DNA of 28,609 nt from IMG/VR virus record IMGVR_UViG_3300045141_000328, positions 1 through 28,609 of that record, one strand, 5' to 3'. This stretch comes from a virus. The notes beneath the pieces were generated by a model. It made no database searches and had not been told where the DNA came from. It saw only the letters and a program-made list of their open reading frames with translations. Shown here piece by piece: positions 1-11,800 of this stretch (its first letter is position 1; every line of letters starts with the position of its first letter). Position numbers and translations under genes: made by a program.

Positions 1-30
1 GGCGTGTGACATTGGTGATCGGCGTGTGAC
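1..30. repeat. Short direct repeat GGCGTGTGAC, two copies
   Basis: The ten bases GGCGTGTGAC occur at 1-10 and again at 21-30, two helical turns apart, just before the portal gene. This is seen directly. It could be a protein-binding site or part of an upstream gene's 3' end; the window edge prevents a decision. Confidence 0.35.
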
Positions 31-47
31 GTACACTTGGCTACGTC

Positions 48-2057
48 GTGGTCATCGACCGCTCGAAGAAGGAGCTCAAGCCGCCGGATAGCTCCTATCT
101 GACGTCGCTCCAGACCGAGCTCGGCGACCTGTACCTGCAGCAGGACAACGACCTCGACCTGGTCCGCGAGCAGCGCGAGATGCGCCGCCCGGCCCTCTCA
201 GAAGCCGACAAGGACTACATGCTCGTCCACGTCGACCCGCGCGACCCCGACATTACTGAAGAAGCCTTCCAGCAGACGGCCATCCTCACGCTCGAGCGCC
301 CCAAACTGTCCATCGTTGGCGGTGAGGGCGACACGGCGCAGACCGTCGCCTCCAAGCTCGAGCATTTCACGGAAGAGACGTTATGGGAATGCGGGTGTCG
401 AGAGCCCGGCAGCGACACCATGACCCAGGTCACCGACGCCACCCTGAACGATGGCGGCGGCTGGGCCAAGCTGCTCTGGTCGTCCGACCTGTGGTCCGAA
501 CGCTACGGCATCGCCTCACCCAAGTCGGGCGATCCCACCGACGCGTACACGTCCTACGACAAGATGACCGAAGAGGCCAAGAAGCGCGCCGGCCCCCCCT
601 TCGTCTGGCAGTACGTCGATCCACGCCGCGTGTACCCGCAGTGGTCCAACGGCTACCTGTGCGAGGTGCTCGAGGTGTCAGAGATGCCGATGCGATCAGC
701 GTTCAGACGGTACCGCCTGTCGCGCGACGCCATCGGCGACATCGTGCCCGAAGAGCTCGGCCAGTCTCAGAACATCATCGAGGCCAGCCGCAACATGCTG
801 TCGTCGGTGACCTTCCTCGAGCACTGGGACGACGTCTGGGTCAGCTACGCCATCTGCTCACAGAACTTCAATGGCGACCAGACCGGCTACATCGTCAAGC
901 AGTTCAAGCACAAATACAGCTTTGGCGTGCCCTACGACTACGCCCCAGGCTTGACCATGAACCACTGGCGCAACCGCAAGGTCGGCTGGGGCATTGGCCG
1001 CACCAAACTCTGGCTCGTGCAGTACCGGCAGTACTTGCGGGCCATGCACGCGCAGTACGTCGCCAGGGACCTCCTTTCCCCCCTGGTGACGTACGGCGAC
1101 ACCCCGGCCGCCGCGGTGATCGGCGACGACGGTCTGCCCAAGGAAACCGACCCCACGGTTCACCCCGGCGAGATCCTGAACCTGCCGCCCGGCCGCCAGC
1201 TGCAGCGCATCCAGTACCCCGACGCCAGCACCCTGGAAAAACACATGGCGTTGATCGACGGCGCCATCCGCGACCTGGAATCACCTCGAGTGACCACGCT
1301 CAGTGGCATGGAGGGCGCCGGGTTCGCCATCTCCCAGGTGCTGAGCTACTCGAGGACGCGTGTCGGTCCCATCCGCCACGGCATCGAGTCCCTTCTGAAG
1401 GGGCAGACCGAGAAGTTGTGGACGCTGATCCGCGAACGCGCCAACGAGAAGGTGTACGTGTTCTCAGGCGGCATCGACGTGGGCAGCGGCAAAGCTGCCG
1501 CGGAGTTCATCGGCTTCGGCCCCTCGGATCTGCAACGCCCGATGAGAATCAAGTGGGAGGTGCAGGCCCAGCTCCCGACCGACGAAATGATCATGGCGCG
1601 CTACGCCCACGAGCGGCTCGCCGCGGGCACGTTCGGCAAGGACGAGGCCGTCACCTACCTGGGCGACAACCCCGACGAGATCCGCCGCAGCATTGCCCGC
1701 GACCGCATCCGCGCCTCACCCGCCTATCAGAAATGGCTGGACGCCGAGGTGTTCATGGAAGCGGGCCGAGGCGACCTGTTGCAGAAGGCGCAGGACGCCG
1801 AGCAGCTCGCGCTCAGCGGTCAGGTCAACGCCGCGTTGCCCAGCGGTCAGCCCCAGCCGGGGGTGTTCGAAGGTGGCGGTCCAGGCGCTGGCGGCGTGCC
1901 AGACCTGGGCGCACTGGCGACCGCACCCAACGGTGCCGGCGCATCGCCGCCAGGGTACGGCCAGGTCATCGGTGGCGCGCAGCAACCAGGTGGGACACTG
2001 CCGGCGGGTGGCGTGCCGTACGGCCCCCAGGGGCCAGCCGCACCAGGCGGTCGCTGA
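48..2057 (+). CDS. Phage portal protein
   Basis: Likely portal protein, the dodecameric ring at one capsid vertex through which DNA is packaged and ejected. The 669-residue product has an acidic helical N-terminus with a DLDLVREQREMRR stretch, as portals often start. A central region reads WQYVDPRRVYPQW, and a later helix has SGMEGAGFAISQVLSYSRTRVGPIRHGIE, split here as SGMEGAGFAISQ and VLSYSRTRVGPIRHGIE, the pattern of portal stem and wing regions. A further stretch near residues 505-565 (LPTDEMIMARYA, YLGDNPDEIRRSIARD) also fits. The last 70 residues are Gly/Pro/Gln-rich and probably disordered. The start is GTG at 48; an in-frame stop lies at 27-29 and no clear ribosome binding site is visible. 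The stop overlaps the next ATG (TGATG). The family call rests on recalled patterns; no search was run. Confidence 0.8.
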   Translation: MVIDRSKKELKPPDSSYLTSLQTELGDLYLQQDNDLDLVREQREMRRPALSEADKDYMLVHVDPRDPDITEEAFQQTAILTLERPKLSIVGGEGDTAQTVASKLEHFTEETLWECGCREPGSDTMTQVTDATLNDGGGWAKLLWSSDLWSERYGIASPKSGDPTDAYTSYDKMTEEAKKRAGPPFVWQYVDPRRVYPQWSNGYLCEVLEVSEMPMRSAFRRYRLSRDAIGDIVPEELGQSQNIIEASRNMLSSVTFLEHWDDVWVSYAICSQNFNGDQTGYIVKQFKHKYSFGVPYDYAPGLTMNHWRNRKVGWGIGRTKLWLVQYRQYLRAMHAQYVARDLLSPLVTYGDTPAAAVIGDDGLPKETDPTVHPGEILNLPPGRQLQRIQYPDASTLEKHMALIDGAIRDLESPRVTTLSGMEGAGFAISQVLSYSRTRVGPIRHGIESLLKGQTEKLWTLIRERANEKVYVFSGGIDVGSGKAAAEFIGFGPSDLQRPMRIKWEVQAQLPTDEMIMARYAHERLAAGTFGKDEAVTYLGDNPDEIRRSIARDRIRASPAYQKWLDAEVFMEAGRGDLLQKAQDAEQLALSGQVNAALPSGQPQPGVFEGGGPGAGGVPDLGALATAPNGAGASPPGYGQVIGGAQQPGGTLPAGGVPYGPQGPAAPGGR

Positions 2058-2560
2058 TGGCCGGCTCTCCCCAGCAGTCTGAATTCTTAAAGCTGCAGCA
2101 GGAGATCACCAGCGAGGTGCAGCGGGATGCGCCGGCTATTGCGACGGGCGTGTTCGGCGACAACAAAAATCATCCGGATATGGCGCAGGTGTCCAACCAG
2201 AAGCTGGACGACCTGTACCGTCAGAAGTACCAGACCAACGATCGCGCCTGGCTGCAGTCAGAGGCACGGCGTGACCCGCAGCAGTTCCTGGACGTCGCCA
2301 AGCGCATTGGCGTCAGCATGCCTCAGCCGGGTGAGCCGTCCACCGTGGTCGACCCCAACGCATTCGGCAAGGCGGTGATGGCCAACGCCGCACCACCAGC
2401 GCCACCAGCTATGCCAGCACCGCCGCCGGCGTTGCCGCCGCCACCACCAGTGATGCCCGCGCCACCGGCCATGATTGCTCCACCACCGGGTCCGGTTGCG
2501 CCGCCGCCCGCAATTCTCGGGCCGAACGGTCAGCCGCTACCTGCGACGGGTGTTACTTGA
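2057..2560 (+). CDS. Hypothetical virion-region protein with proline-rich tail
   Basis: A 167-residue protein that starts at the ATG overlapping the portal stop codon, so the two genes are translationally coupled. Residues 1-100 are helical and charged (EFLKLQQEITSEVQRD, DDLYRQKYQTND, DPQQFLDVAKRIGV). From about residue 113 to 155 it is almost only Pro, Ala and Met, an extended disordered tail. No enzymatic motif is visible. Its place between portal and the giant virion protein suggests a structural or chaperone role. The frame is open far upstream across the portal gene, but that part has an arginine-rich shadow composition, so the start at 2057 is preferred. Confidence 0.7.
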   Translation: MAGSPQQSEFLKLQQEITSEVQRDAPAIATGVFGDNKNHPDMAQVSNQKLDDLYRQKYQTNDRAWLQSEARRDPQQFLDVAKRIGVSMPQPGEPSTVVDPNAFGKAVMANAAPPAPPAMPAPPPALPPPPPVMPAPPAMIAPPPGPVAPPPAILGPNGQPLPATGVT

Positions 2561-2768
2561 TGCCCTGGTACTTGTACTCCCACCGCCACTCCGATGGTGG
2601 CTCCCAGCGGGTGACGCCAGGGTGAGCCGCGTAGTACTCGGTCTGGAAGGCTTGCCAGGCGCGTTCTTTGAACCAGTCGCGCACGCCCGCAAGAGCGATC
2701 AGCCCGTACGGCACGCCAACGATAAGGGCGAGCAGCACAAGGTCCCAACGCATAAACTGCAAAGACAT
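2553..2768 (-). CDS. Small single-span membrane protein on the opposite strand
   Basis: A 71-residue product. A hydrophobic segment covers about residues 9-29 (DLVLLALIVGVPYGLIAL), followed by an amphipathic, aromatic and charged tail rich in W, E, Y and K. A GGAG ribosome binding site sits 7 bases before its ATG (complement of 2776-2779). The gene fills the only plus-strand gap in the structural cluster and its 3' end overlaps the 3' end of the preceding gene by 8 bases. The composition looks like a real membrane protein, whereas the plus-strand reading is arginine-rich. The function is unknown. A lysis accessory, superinfection exclusion or signal-anchor peptide are all possible. Confidence 0.65.
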   Translation of the reverse strand: MSLQFMRWDLVLLALIVGVPYGLIALAGVRDWFKERAWQAFQTEYYAAHPGVTRWEPPSEWRWEYKYQGIK

Positions 2769-2863
2769 CTCGATACTCCAATTGTCGGGATGATGGCGCT
2801 CCAGGTGTGTGGCCTGGGGCGCCCTTGTTATAGCCGCAGTGCGTTGAGCCGGGCGTGATTTAG

Positions 2864-5800
2864 ATGCCTGGCACCATCCTCCTCGACGACCTGCGCTCGA
2901 GCATCGGCGACGAGCTGCGCTCCCACGCTCAGGGATTGCTGCAACTCGGCCAGGGCGCCGTCCAGAGCATCAACGATGCGATCCCCCCGCCGCCGCCGGT
3001 ACCCCAGGGTCCCGACCCCAACCAGATCCTGCAGGAGCTCCAGCAGCACGCCCAGCAGGCCGCGGCCGCTGCACAACCTGCCGTCCAGGTGCTCGGTGGG
3101 GCGCAACAGTCCGCGGGTGACGTGCTGCAGCAGCTTCAACAGCACGCGTCCAACCTGACCAGCGATGTCGGCCAGCAGTTACAGCAACACGTCAACAGTC
3201 TCACCCAGGGCGCGCAGGACGCCGTCCAGAGTCTGGCCACCCCACCACCGGCGCCACCACCACCAGCGACCACCACGCCATCGCTGGGCGGTCCGCCACC
3301 GTCAGACACGGGACCGGCGACCGTTGGTCAGGGCCAGTCGGCGTTCATCACCAGCCTGCAGGGCATGGCGCAGCGCGCAGCGGCGGCCACGGGCATCGAT
3401 CCCAACGCCATGCTGGCGATTGCCGCCAACGAGACCGGCTGGGGCCAGTCGTCCAACGCCCAGCAGCAGAACAACCTGTTCAGCCTGCAGGGTGACGGCA
3501 GCAACGGCTCGAGGTGGGCCAGCTACAAGAGCCCGCAGGAGTCGTTTGACGCGTTCATCAACCTGGTGCAGACCGCGCCGCGGTACGCCCAGGCGTGGGC
3601 CGATCGAGGCAACGCCAGTAAGTTCGTCGACGACCTGCGGAACGCGGGCTACGTGGTCGACGAGCCGGGCTACCCCGCGCAGGGATGGGTCGACCAGGTG
3701 AAGTCGATCTACGACCATCTGCCCCCGGCCGCACAGGGAGCGGTCAACGCGGTGCAGGGCGCTGGCCAGCAGGTGCTCGGCGCCGCTCGAGGTGCGCTCG
3801 ACACGGCGTCGACGGCGATGAACCAGTCCCAGTTCGGTGACCCGCAGTTGACGGCCGACGAGGCGTACGCGGCCTGCGGCCCCGCGGCCGCCGTCAGGTT
3901 CGCCGAACGTTTTGGACGTAACCCCACGCTCAGAGAAGCCACCGATCTGGCCAAGCAAGTGGGCTGGACCAGTGGCGGCGGTATGGCCGGCATCACCAGC
4001 GAGCAGCAACTGCTCAAGAACATGGGCGTCGATACGCACATTGTTGCGCCCGATTGGGATGCGATCGCCAAAGAAGCGCAGACGGGGAACCCGGTCACCA
4101 TCAGTACGCAAAATCACTACTTTTTCGCCGACGGCTACAACCCGCAGACGGGCGCGTTCCACGTGGGACGGTCGGGTCTGGACCTGAAAAACGGCAGCGA
4201 GTGGATGACGCCGACCCAGATGGAAAATCTGATGGGCCGCGCGCAGGGCGCCCTGTTCGCCGACAACCCTGCGGTACCTGCCTCGAGCACATCTCCCACG
4301 TCACTGGGCGGCACCGGTGGTGCATCCAACGCCCCGATCACCATTGGTGGGCCAGCCCCCGTGAAGGCGCCGCTGTACGTCAAGGGTGCCATGCAGGACG
4401 CCAACGGCAACGTGGTCGCCGACCAGGGGCCAACGCCCATCCAGTCTGCCGCGGACGTGCTCGGCGGCGCCGCCGGCGCAGTCGGCGAAGCGGTCGGTGG
4501 CGCGGCATCGGCACTGGGCTCGGCCGCGCAGGGTGCGCTCGCTCAGGCCACCGCGCCCGTCCAGCTCCAGCCCGGCCAGGTGTCGGCGCGCGACCAGGTC
4601 AACCAGGTGGCCAGTGACGTGCAGCAAGCCGCGCAGGGCGTGCTGGGCGCGGCACAGGACGTCAACCGGATGACGCCTGGCACAACGGCAGTCAATGCGG
4701 TAGCGCCCGTTTTGGGGGCCGCTGCAAGCGATCTGGGCACCACGGCTCGAGGTGCGGTAGACGCCACCGTTCCCGTGCTCGGTGGTGCGGCCAGTGATCT
4801 CGGCACCCAGGCGGAGGCGTTCGCGCGGTCGCCGGTGGGTCAGCGTCTCTTACAGGCCGCCGCGGAGAATGCCCAGGAGGGGCCGTCGTTGATCCCGGCG
4901 GGCACGATGAGCCTGTACCGCGACGTCATGCAGGTCAAGAACGATTGGCTCGAGCAGAACAACCCGCTCAACAACCTGCCCGGCGCACGGCCAGAACCAG
5001 GCCACGAGGGCGACATCACGCCCGGCGGATTGATCGCGGGTCTGACCACGGGCATCGCGCAGCAGTTCACCGACCCGTTGATGCTGGCGTTGCTGGGGCC
5101 GACCAGTGGTGTGGCTGAAGCGGGCACGGGCGCTCTCAGTGGCGCGGTGAGCCGCATCGTCGGGCCGCAACTGGCGGAACGGCTGTCGCCCGGCGCGGTC
5201 AGCGTGCTCGGCACGATCGCCCAGAAGTTTTCGCAGGGCGCCATCGTGGGCGGGCTGCAGAACGCGATGTTCGAAGCCGAGAAGAAGGAGAGCACGCCCG
5301 AGTCGGTGGGCCAGGCGCTGGTGGTCGGCGCAGGGTTGGGCGGGGTGATCGACGTGGGCGCGGCCGGCGTTGCACAGGTCGTACGCCGTCTGGGCCAGGT
5401 GCTGCTCGACAACGCCCCACAGATCACCGAGGCCTTGCGCTCCTCGAGGCTACCCGCCCAGACCACCGTCAACAACGCGCTGGGCGGCGTGCCGGAATTG
5501 GCCGCGCGGGCTCGAGGCGAAGCGACCCCGGTCGCGCCGACGGCGCCCGCAACTGAAGCTGCACCGCTGCCACCGTCGACGGCGGTCGGTCGCCAGCGAT
5601 TACCGAACTATCCCGCGGACACGCCTGAGGGTCGGTTCGAGGCCATCGCGCGACCGTTGCGCGAGGCATCGCCGGATGGCTTGCTGCATCTCGATCTGAA
5701 CACGCTGCCGCAGGACGTGCTGCCGCTTGACAGGAACGTCGCCAAGAGCTCGGCGAACGGGTTGGTCAAACTGGCGCCGGGCGGCATGCCGAATACAGAC

Positions 5801-8800
5801 GACCTGCGCGCGCTGTACGAGGCCAACCCTAACAAGCGCGACTTCTACTACGACCAGGCAGACCAGGGAATCCCGACCGTCGGCGCGCACAACCTCGAGG
5901 AGTGGTTCGCGCTGAACGCCATCAGCAGCATGCAGACCAACGTCACCGGCCAGGTGTCGGAGGCGGCGAAGGTCTTCGGCATGGTGCGGCAGATCGCGCA
6001 GGAAGGTCGTCAGGCAGGACTGTCGCCGCCTGAGATCAAGGCCAGCATCCTGAAGGCGGTCAACGACTACACGTACGGTGGTCCCGCGGGACCGAACAAG
6101 CGCATCGCCATGAACCGTGGCTATGCGACTGGTATTGCCGATACGGGTGGGCCGAAGACGCCGTCGTTCGCGGGCAACTACGGTTCTGCCGAAGCGCGTC
6201 TCTACGACCCGGCGATTACCAACGACATATGGAACTGGCGCACGATGAACATCGACACCAGCCAGACTCCAGCGGTGCGCGGTGGCAAGACGTACATGGA
6301 TTCGCCGCACGAGTCCGCCGCGGCCAACAACAAGAACCTGTACCGCGGTGTCGAGGCGGTCTTCAACGAGCTCGGTGCGGAGCAGGGGGTTGACGGGTTC
6401 GCGTTCCAGTCGTCGGTGTGGGACGGTATCCGCGCGATGGCTGAGGGTGCTCCCGAGGCGTACGCCAAGTGGAAGGCGGGCGACTTCCAGGGCGCCATCC
6501 GCGATGCCAAAGCCGCGGGCGTCTTCGACCGGCCGATCGGTAAAGTTGGTGCGCCCGAGCCGGGCGAGATCTCGCGGGCGATGCAGCAGCCGTCGGTAAA
6601 GGCGGCGTTGGCGCAGTACGCGCCGTATCTGCACGATCCCCTTCCGCCAGAGCTGGGGATACCGTCGGTGCAGCGTGCGTTCCTGGGTGACACCAGGAAA
6701 GCGTCGGGCACGCTCCGACCCGCGACGCACGAGTTCCGTAACGCGCAGCGCGGGCTGCAAGAGAGCAACGCTCCGATCGTGCGCGGCGTGCCCGGCGGTG
6801 TGCTCGATCGATTAGGGGTGGACGAACGCGGGGTGATGCCGTGGCTGGCAACCGCGCACCGCGTGGTCGAAGAGACGCCAGGGAACTACGTCGTGCATCT
6901 GCCGTCGGGCAACAGCGACACCGCACGGTACGTGGCGGCGACCATCGGCGACGCGCTGAAGGCGCCGGAGATGGCGATTCACTATCCCGACTATCGGGCG
7001 CCGGACGCCGCGGGACTGAGCCTGGTGGCTGACAGGGCGACGCTGGATCGTGTGCAGGCGGCGCTGGCCGCGGATGGTCACCCGACGGTCAGAGGCCCCA
7101 CTGGAGGGTCGCTGCAGATACCCCTGTATGACATGGAATCGGCGCCTCGTGTGGTAGAATCTCTCAAGAATGCGGGCGTCGATCCCGCGACGTTAGATAG
7201 GTACAACGGGACCAATGAGCGCATCCAGGCCGCAGACTATGCACGAACTCTTGGATCAACTGGGAGTCGGTTCGAACCGACTACCGTCGAGCGACGCAGT
7301 CTACTCGAGCGGGCCAAAGGTGGTCCTTCCGAAGCAGGAGCCGTCGAAGGCACCGGCTCTGCGGCCCCACCCGGAGGCGGCGCCGCCTCCCCCGCCAGGG
7401 GTGGGCTTCGAGGCTCCCGAGAGCTAACCCCGCCACCGCGGACGCTGTACCACGGCACGAGTGCCGACTATCCGTCGGTTGAGCCGGGGCAGCGGGCCTT
7501 CGAAGGCGAGAACTCGCTCGGTCCTGGTCACTATCTGGCAACTGACCCAGGCGTTGCCTCCGGGTATGCCGAACGGGCGCAGAACCCGGAAAGTATCGAG
7601 GGGTTCCAGGGTCAGGGTGCGAATGTTCGCAAGGTCAACGTGCCAGCGGACATGCGGCTGTTCAATATCACCCAGACTGACCGTGACCTGGCCGCGCCTG
7701 AAATCACGCGCATTGCCGACGTGCTCGAGCGGCAAGGTGGTGTCCGAGCGGGCGAAGCGGTCAATGAACTTCGCTATCTGGCCGGGATTGCCGATCCTTC
7801 TGCGAAGCTCGGTGGTGATGCCTCGCCGAACGCGGTGTTTGATGCGATGGCGTCGCGGGGGGTTGAGCCGCGAACGATCAGTTTTCTGTTGCGGAAACTG
7901 GGGTATGAAGGCATCGAGCACATCGACTCTCTGGATGGGGCGCACAACGTCCTGGTCTTTCCCGAGGCGACGAACCGTCTGCAGAACGCCATCAGTGGGC
8001 GGCAGGGCGGCCAGGCCCAGGTGCCGTTCGGCATCAACCTCGCGGGTGGTGTTGCTGGCGGTTACGCCGGTAACCTGGCAACACCCCAGGACGCGTCACC
8101 CGAAGAGCGCCTGAGAAACATCGGGCTCGGGGCAACCGCGGGGTTGCTCGGTACGCATCTGATCACCCGCGGTGGTGCCGGTCCCCTCTTGGAACGCGCC
8201 GTCGCGGGTGTCGGCCGCGAGGGTGAAGCCGGCTTCCGCGCACCAGAGACGCGCCCGACACTCGAGGAGCAACTCGCGCGGGCAGCAGACCGGGGTCCAC
8301 GCCCCGGCGAGAATCTGCTGCGGGCCACCACCGAAGAGCGGCCACCACCCAGCGAGGAGCCGACCCGCCAGACCGTGCGCGGTGTCGAACCAGGCACGCC
8401 GCGGAACATCGGCGAGGTCGTCACCAATCCGCATCTGCTGGATGCGGCTGGTCCTGGCGAGACGCCGATGACGATGGACGAGCGCCTCGCCCATCAGGAC
8501 ACCCTCGAGCAACGCTACCAGGCCAACCAGGACCGTCTGGCCGCCATCGACGAGCAGCTGCGTAATCCTACGCAGAAGCCTGAGCGGCCGCCGTGGGGTG
8601 CGGGCTACACCAACGACAACCTGGTCGAGATCGCCCAGCAGCACGGTCAGAGCGCGTACGACCCGTTGTGGTGGGAGAAGGCCGGGCTGGACACCGGGTC
8701 GGGCGAGGTACGTCTCGACGTCGGCCAGAGTGGTATCCGCGGCACCGGGACGCGCGAGCCCACGCCGACCGAGTTGCGGGCGGAACGCAACACGCTGGCG

Positions 8801-11800
8801 CTCGACCAGCGCCACATCGAGGCCGCGGGCGAGCAGCAGGCGAATGCGCCGGACGACGCACAGTTCGCCCGCCGCGGCCAGCGTGCTGCAGACCTGCCGT
8901 TCGCGGGTGGCGAAGAGAACGCGCCGCACGGTCCGTACGCGACCGAGCAGGCATCGTCCGGTCCAGGCTCGCTGGCCGAAGACATCGTCACCCAGAACGG
9001 CCGCAAGAGCTACGGCGACCCGCTGAGCGGCGACGGGCTGCGCGAAGCGCCCGGCGAGGTCATCGGCACCAGAGGCGGCGTGACCGGGCGTGGCATCAGC
9101 GACGCCGAAGCGGCCAACGTGCCGCCACCCAGCGAAGCCACCCTCAAGCGGATGCCGAACCTGGACGCCATGCTGAAGGGCGCCATGCCCGAGGTCAGGG
9201 CACAGATCCAGCGCGCGGCCGAGGACAACCCCGAGCTGTTCGACGCGTACACCCAGGGCCGGATCTCGCACGACTCGCTGGTGAACGACCTGGCCACCAA
9301 AGTGGGCATGACGCGCGACGAGTGGCTGAAGACGCCTGTCGGCAAGGGTTTCAATCCGCAGGAGATGGTGGCGCTGCAGGCCGCGGCTATCGATGCCCAG
9401 GCACGGTCCGAGAAGATGGCCAGGGACATCGTCGCCAGGGGCGGGGTGGATGCGCTGTCGGACGAGCAGGTCGCGTACGGGCTCAACGAGCTCTCCAAGA
9501 ACACCCAGTTGCTGACGGTGGCCAGGGGTGGGCGCAGTACGGCGGGCCGCACGCTGGAGTCGCTGAAGAATCGGCTGGACGCGACGATGGCGCGCGGCAT
9601 CAACGCTAGCAACGAGCGCATCGGCGCCCAGCGCATTGCCGACCAGGCCAAGCGGGCGACGGCTCGCGCAACGCAGCTTCTGGAAAAAACGCGCGAGATG
9701 GATGTCGAGCAGAAGACCGCGGTCGCCACGGCGCGGTCGAACGGGGCGCCGAAGAACATCCTCGATCAGATCGCGGCCGCGTACGACCAGCTCGATCGCT
9801 ACAACGCCATGACGCTGCACGAGAAGGCTGACGACTTCAACGCGCTGAAGGCTGCGCGCGATGCCGCGGCGGCGAAACGTCAGGCGGCGGTGCGGGAGCC
9901 GCCCCAGGAATTGCTGAGTGCCTTGCAGGCGGAGCTCGCCGCGGAGCGTAAGAACTTTGCCAACCGCAAGAACACGTGGGAAGACATGGCGTTCTGGGAT
10001 AGCAAGGCCAACGAGATCGCCGCTGAGAAACGCAACGCGTTCCGCGGGGGTCTGTACATCGAGCAGTACCGCAAGAGTGCCGACCTGGCCGCGAAGTCGG
10101 CCGAGGCTGATGCGAAACGCGCGTTCGACCTCGAGTCGAAGCGCCAGTCACTGCAGTCCCAACGCGCGAGCAGCGTGCTCGAGGCGGTGGGTGGCCAGAA
10201 GCCGTCCCGAGAATTGCTCGCCAGCTACGTCAAGGCGATCACGTCCGACGATCCGCTGGCCGCGGGCAAGTTCATCAAGGGCTTGCAGCAGCAGGGCTGG
10301 TGGGGCCGGTCGCAGATCGTGCGTATCGCGGGGCTACTCAGCTCCACGGTCACCCATATGGCCAACATGGTCGGCAACATCAGCCAGGTGCCGCTCGAGG
10401 TCGCCACGCACGGCATGGTGGTGGGCATTGACTGGGCACGCGCGGCGGCCACTGGTGGTGAACGCCAGGCGTACATGGCTGAGCTCGGTCCGATGCTGGA
10501 GGCGTACGGCCCAGGCTTTCTGTCCAGCATGCCGGACGCCCTCAAAATTCTGCAGACCGGCATCTCGCCGGACGACCTGGTGAACCTGAAGAACATGCGG
10601 CCAGGTCTGGCGTCCGGGTCGGAGAAGCTCGACGCGGCCGTGGAGATGCCGCTGCGATTGCTGCAAGCTGAAGACCAGGTGTTCAAGGGTGGCGCGTTCG
10701 CCATGCAGGCGAACCGTGTGGCGACCCGCTATGCGGTCCGCGAAGGGTTCCGCGGCGAGCAGATCAAGGGGCGCACGGCGAACATCGTCAAGAATTTCGA
10801 GGAGTACCCCGAGCTCTACAAAGAGGCGCACGACGCCATGCTGCGGATGGTCTTTCAGGAGCACCGCGACTGGATACCGTCGCCGCGTGGGGCCGCGCAG
10901 GGCGTCGTGTCGCAGCCGCTGCCGTTCATTCGGACCCCAGCCAACATCACGGCCCAGGGCGGGGGTCTGTCACCGTTTGGGCTGGCCGGCACGGTCGCCG
11001 CGGTGCGAGCCCGCGGCGCATTGCAGACGGCAGGCGGCGCAACGTCAGCGCAACTCGGGCGCGCGACTTTACTGGCAGAGCAGCGCCTCGCGCGTACGGC
11101 GCTGGGCACGGCCATTGTGGGCATGGGCGTCGGGATGGGGGCCGGCACGTTCAGTGGTGGCAAGAGCATGCTGACCGGCGCGTACGACCCCAACGAAGCC
11201 AGCACGTACCCGCAGGGGTGGCGCGAGTGGTCGGTGGTCACCCAGGACCCGGTCAGCGGGAACACGTACTACGTGCCGATGCAGAATTTTGGAGCTGCCG
11301 GTGCGCCGCTGGCGATGGCGGCCATCCTGACGGACGCGGGCAAGCGTGGGCACAGCCTGCTGGATAAGGACGAGGCGGCTCGAGCGGCGACCAGCATCGG
11401 CCAGTACGTGCTCGACAACACGTTCCTGCAGGGCCTTTCAGATACGGTCAACGTGTTGCACGACCCGAGTCGGTACGCCAATAAGTTCCTCGAGAGCCTG
11501 GTGAGCAGCTATGGGCCGTATTCGGCGATGGGCCGCCAGATTCAGCGGGCCTACGGGGTGGCCAGCCGCAACCCGCACGATGGCTTCGTGGGGCTGGTCG
11601 AAGCGATGGAGTCGAACTATCCAGGGCTGAGCGGCAACGTGCCCGAGTCGTTGACGGCGATCGGCGAGCCGCGGACGCAGGGCATCTCTGGCGCAGCGGC
11701 GTTCGCCTTGCCGGTCCGAGCCGACATCCTGCGCGACGAGCCCACGCTCAAGGCGTTGCGCGACAACGATGTGCGGATTCCGCCGGCGCCGAAAGCGGTC

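Noticed and set aside
2-91. Partial plus-strand frame ending at 91, possibly the end of an upstream gene
   Set aside because: Only 29 codons are visible, overlapping the portal start by 44 bases; composition gives no support for a terminase end.
383-2056. Plus-strand open frame that runs into the proline-rich gene
   Set aside because: The part before 2057 is arginine-rich shadow of the portal gene; only the part from 2057 has protein-like composition.
5600-6760. Minus-strand open frame of 386 codons inside the giant gene
   Set aside because: Same mirror effect; arginine and valine-rich composition, no motif, and no ribosome site.
8096-9820. Long minus-strand open frame of 574 codons inside the giant gene
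   Set aside because: It is the mirror frame of a high-GC gene, rich in Arg, His and Leu without domain patterns, and lies fully under a well-supported plus-strand coding region.
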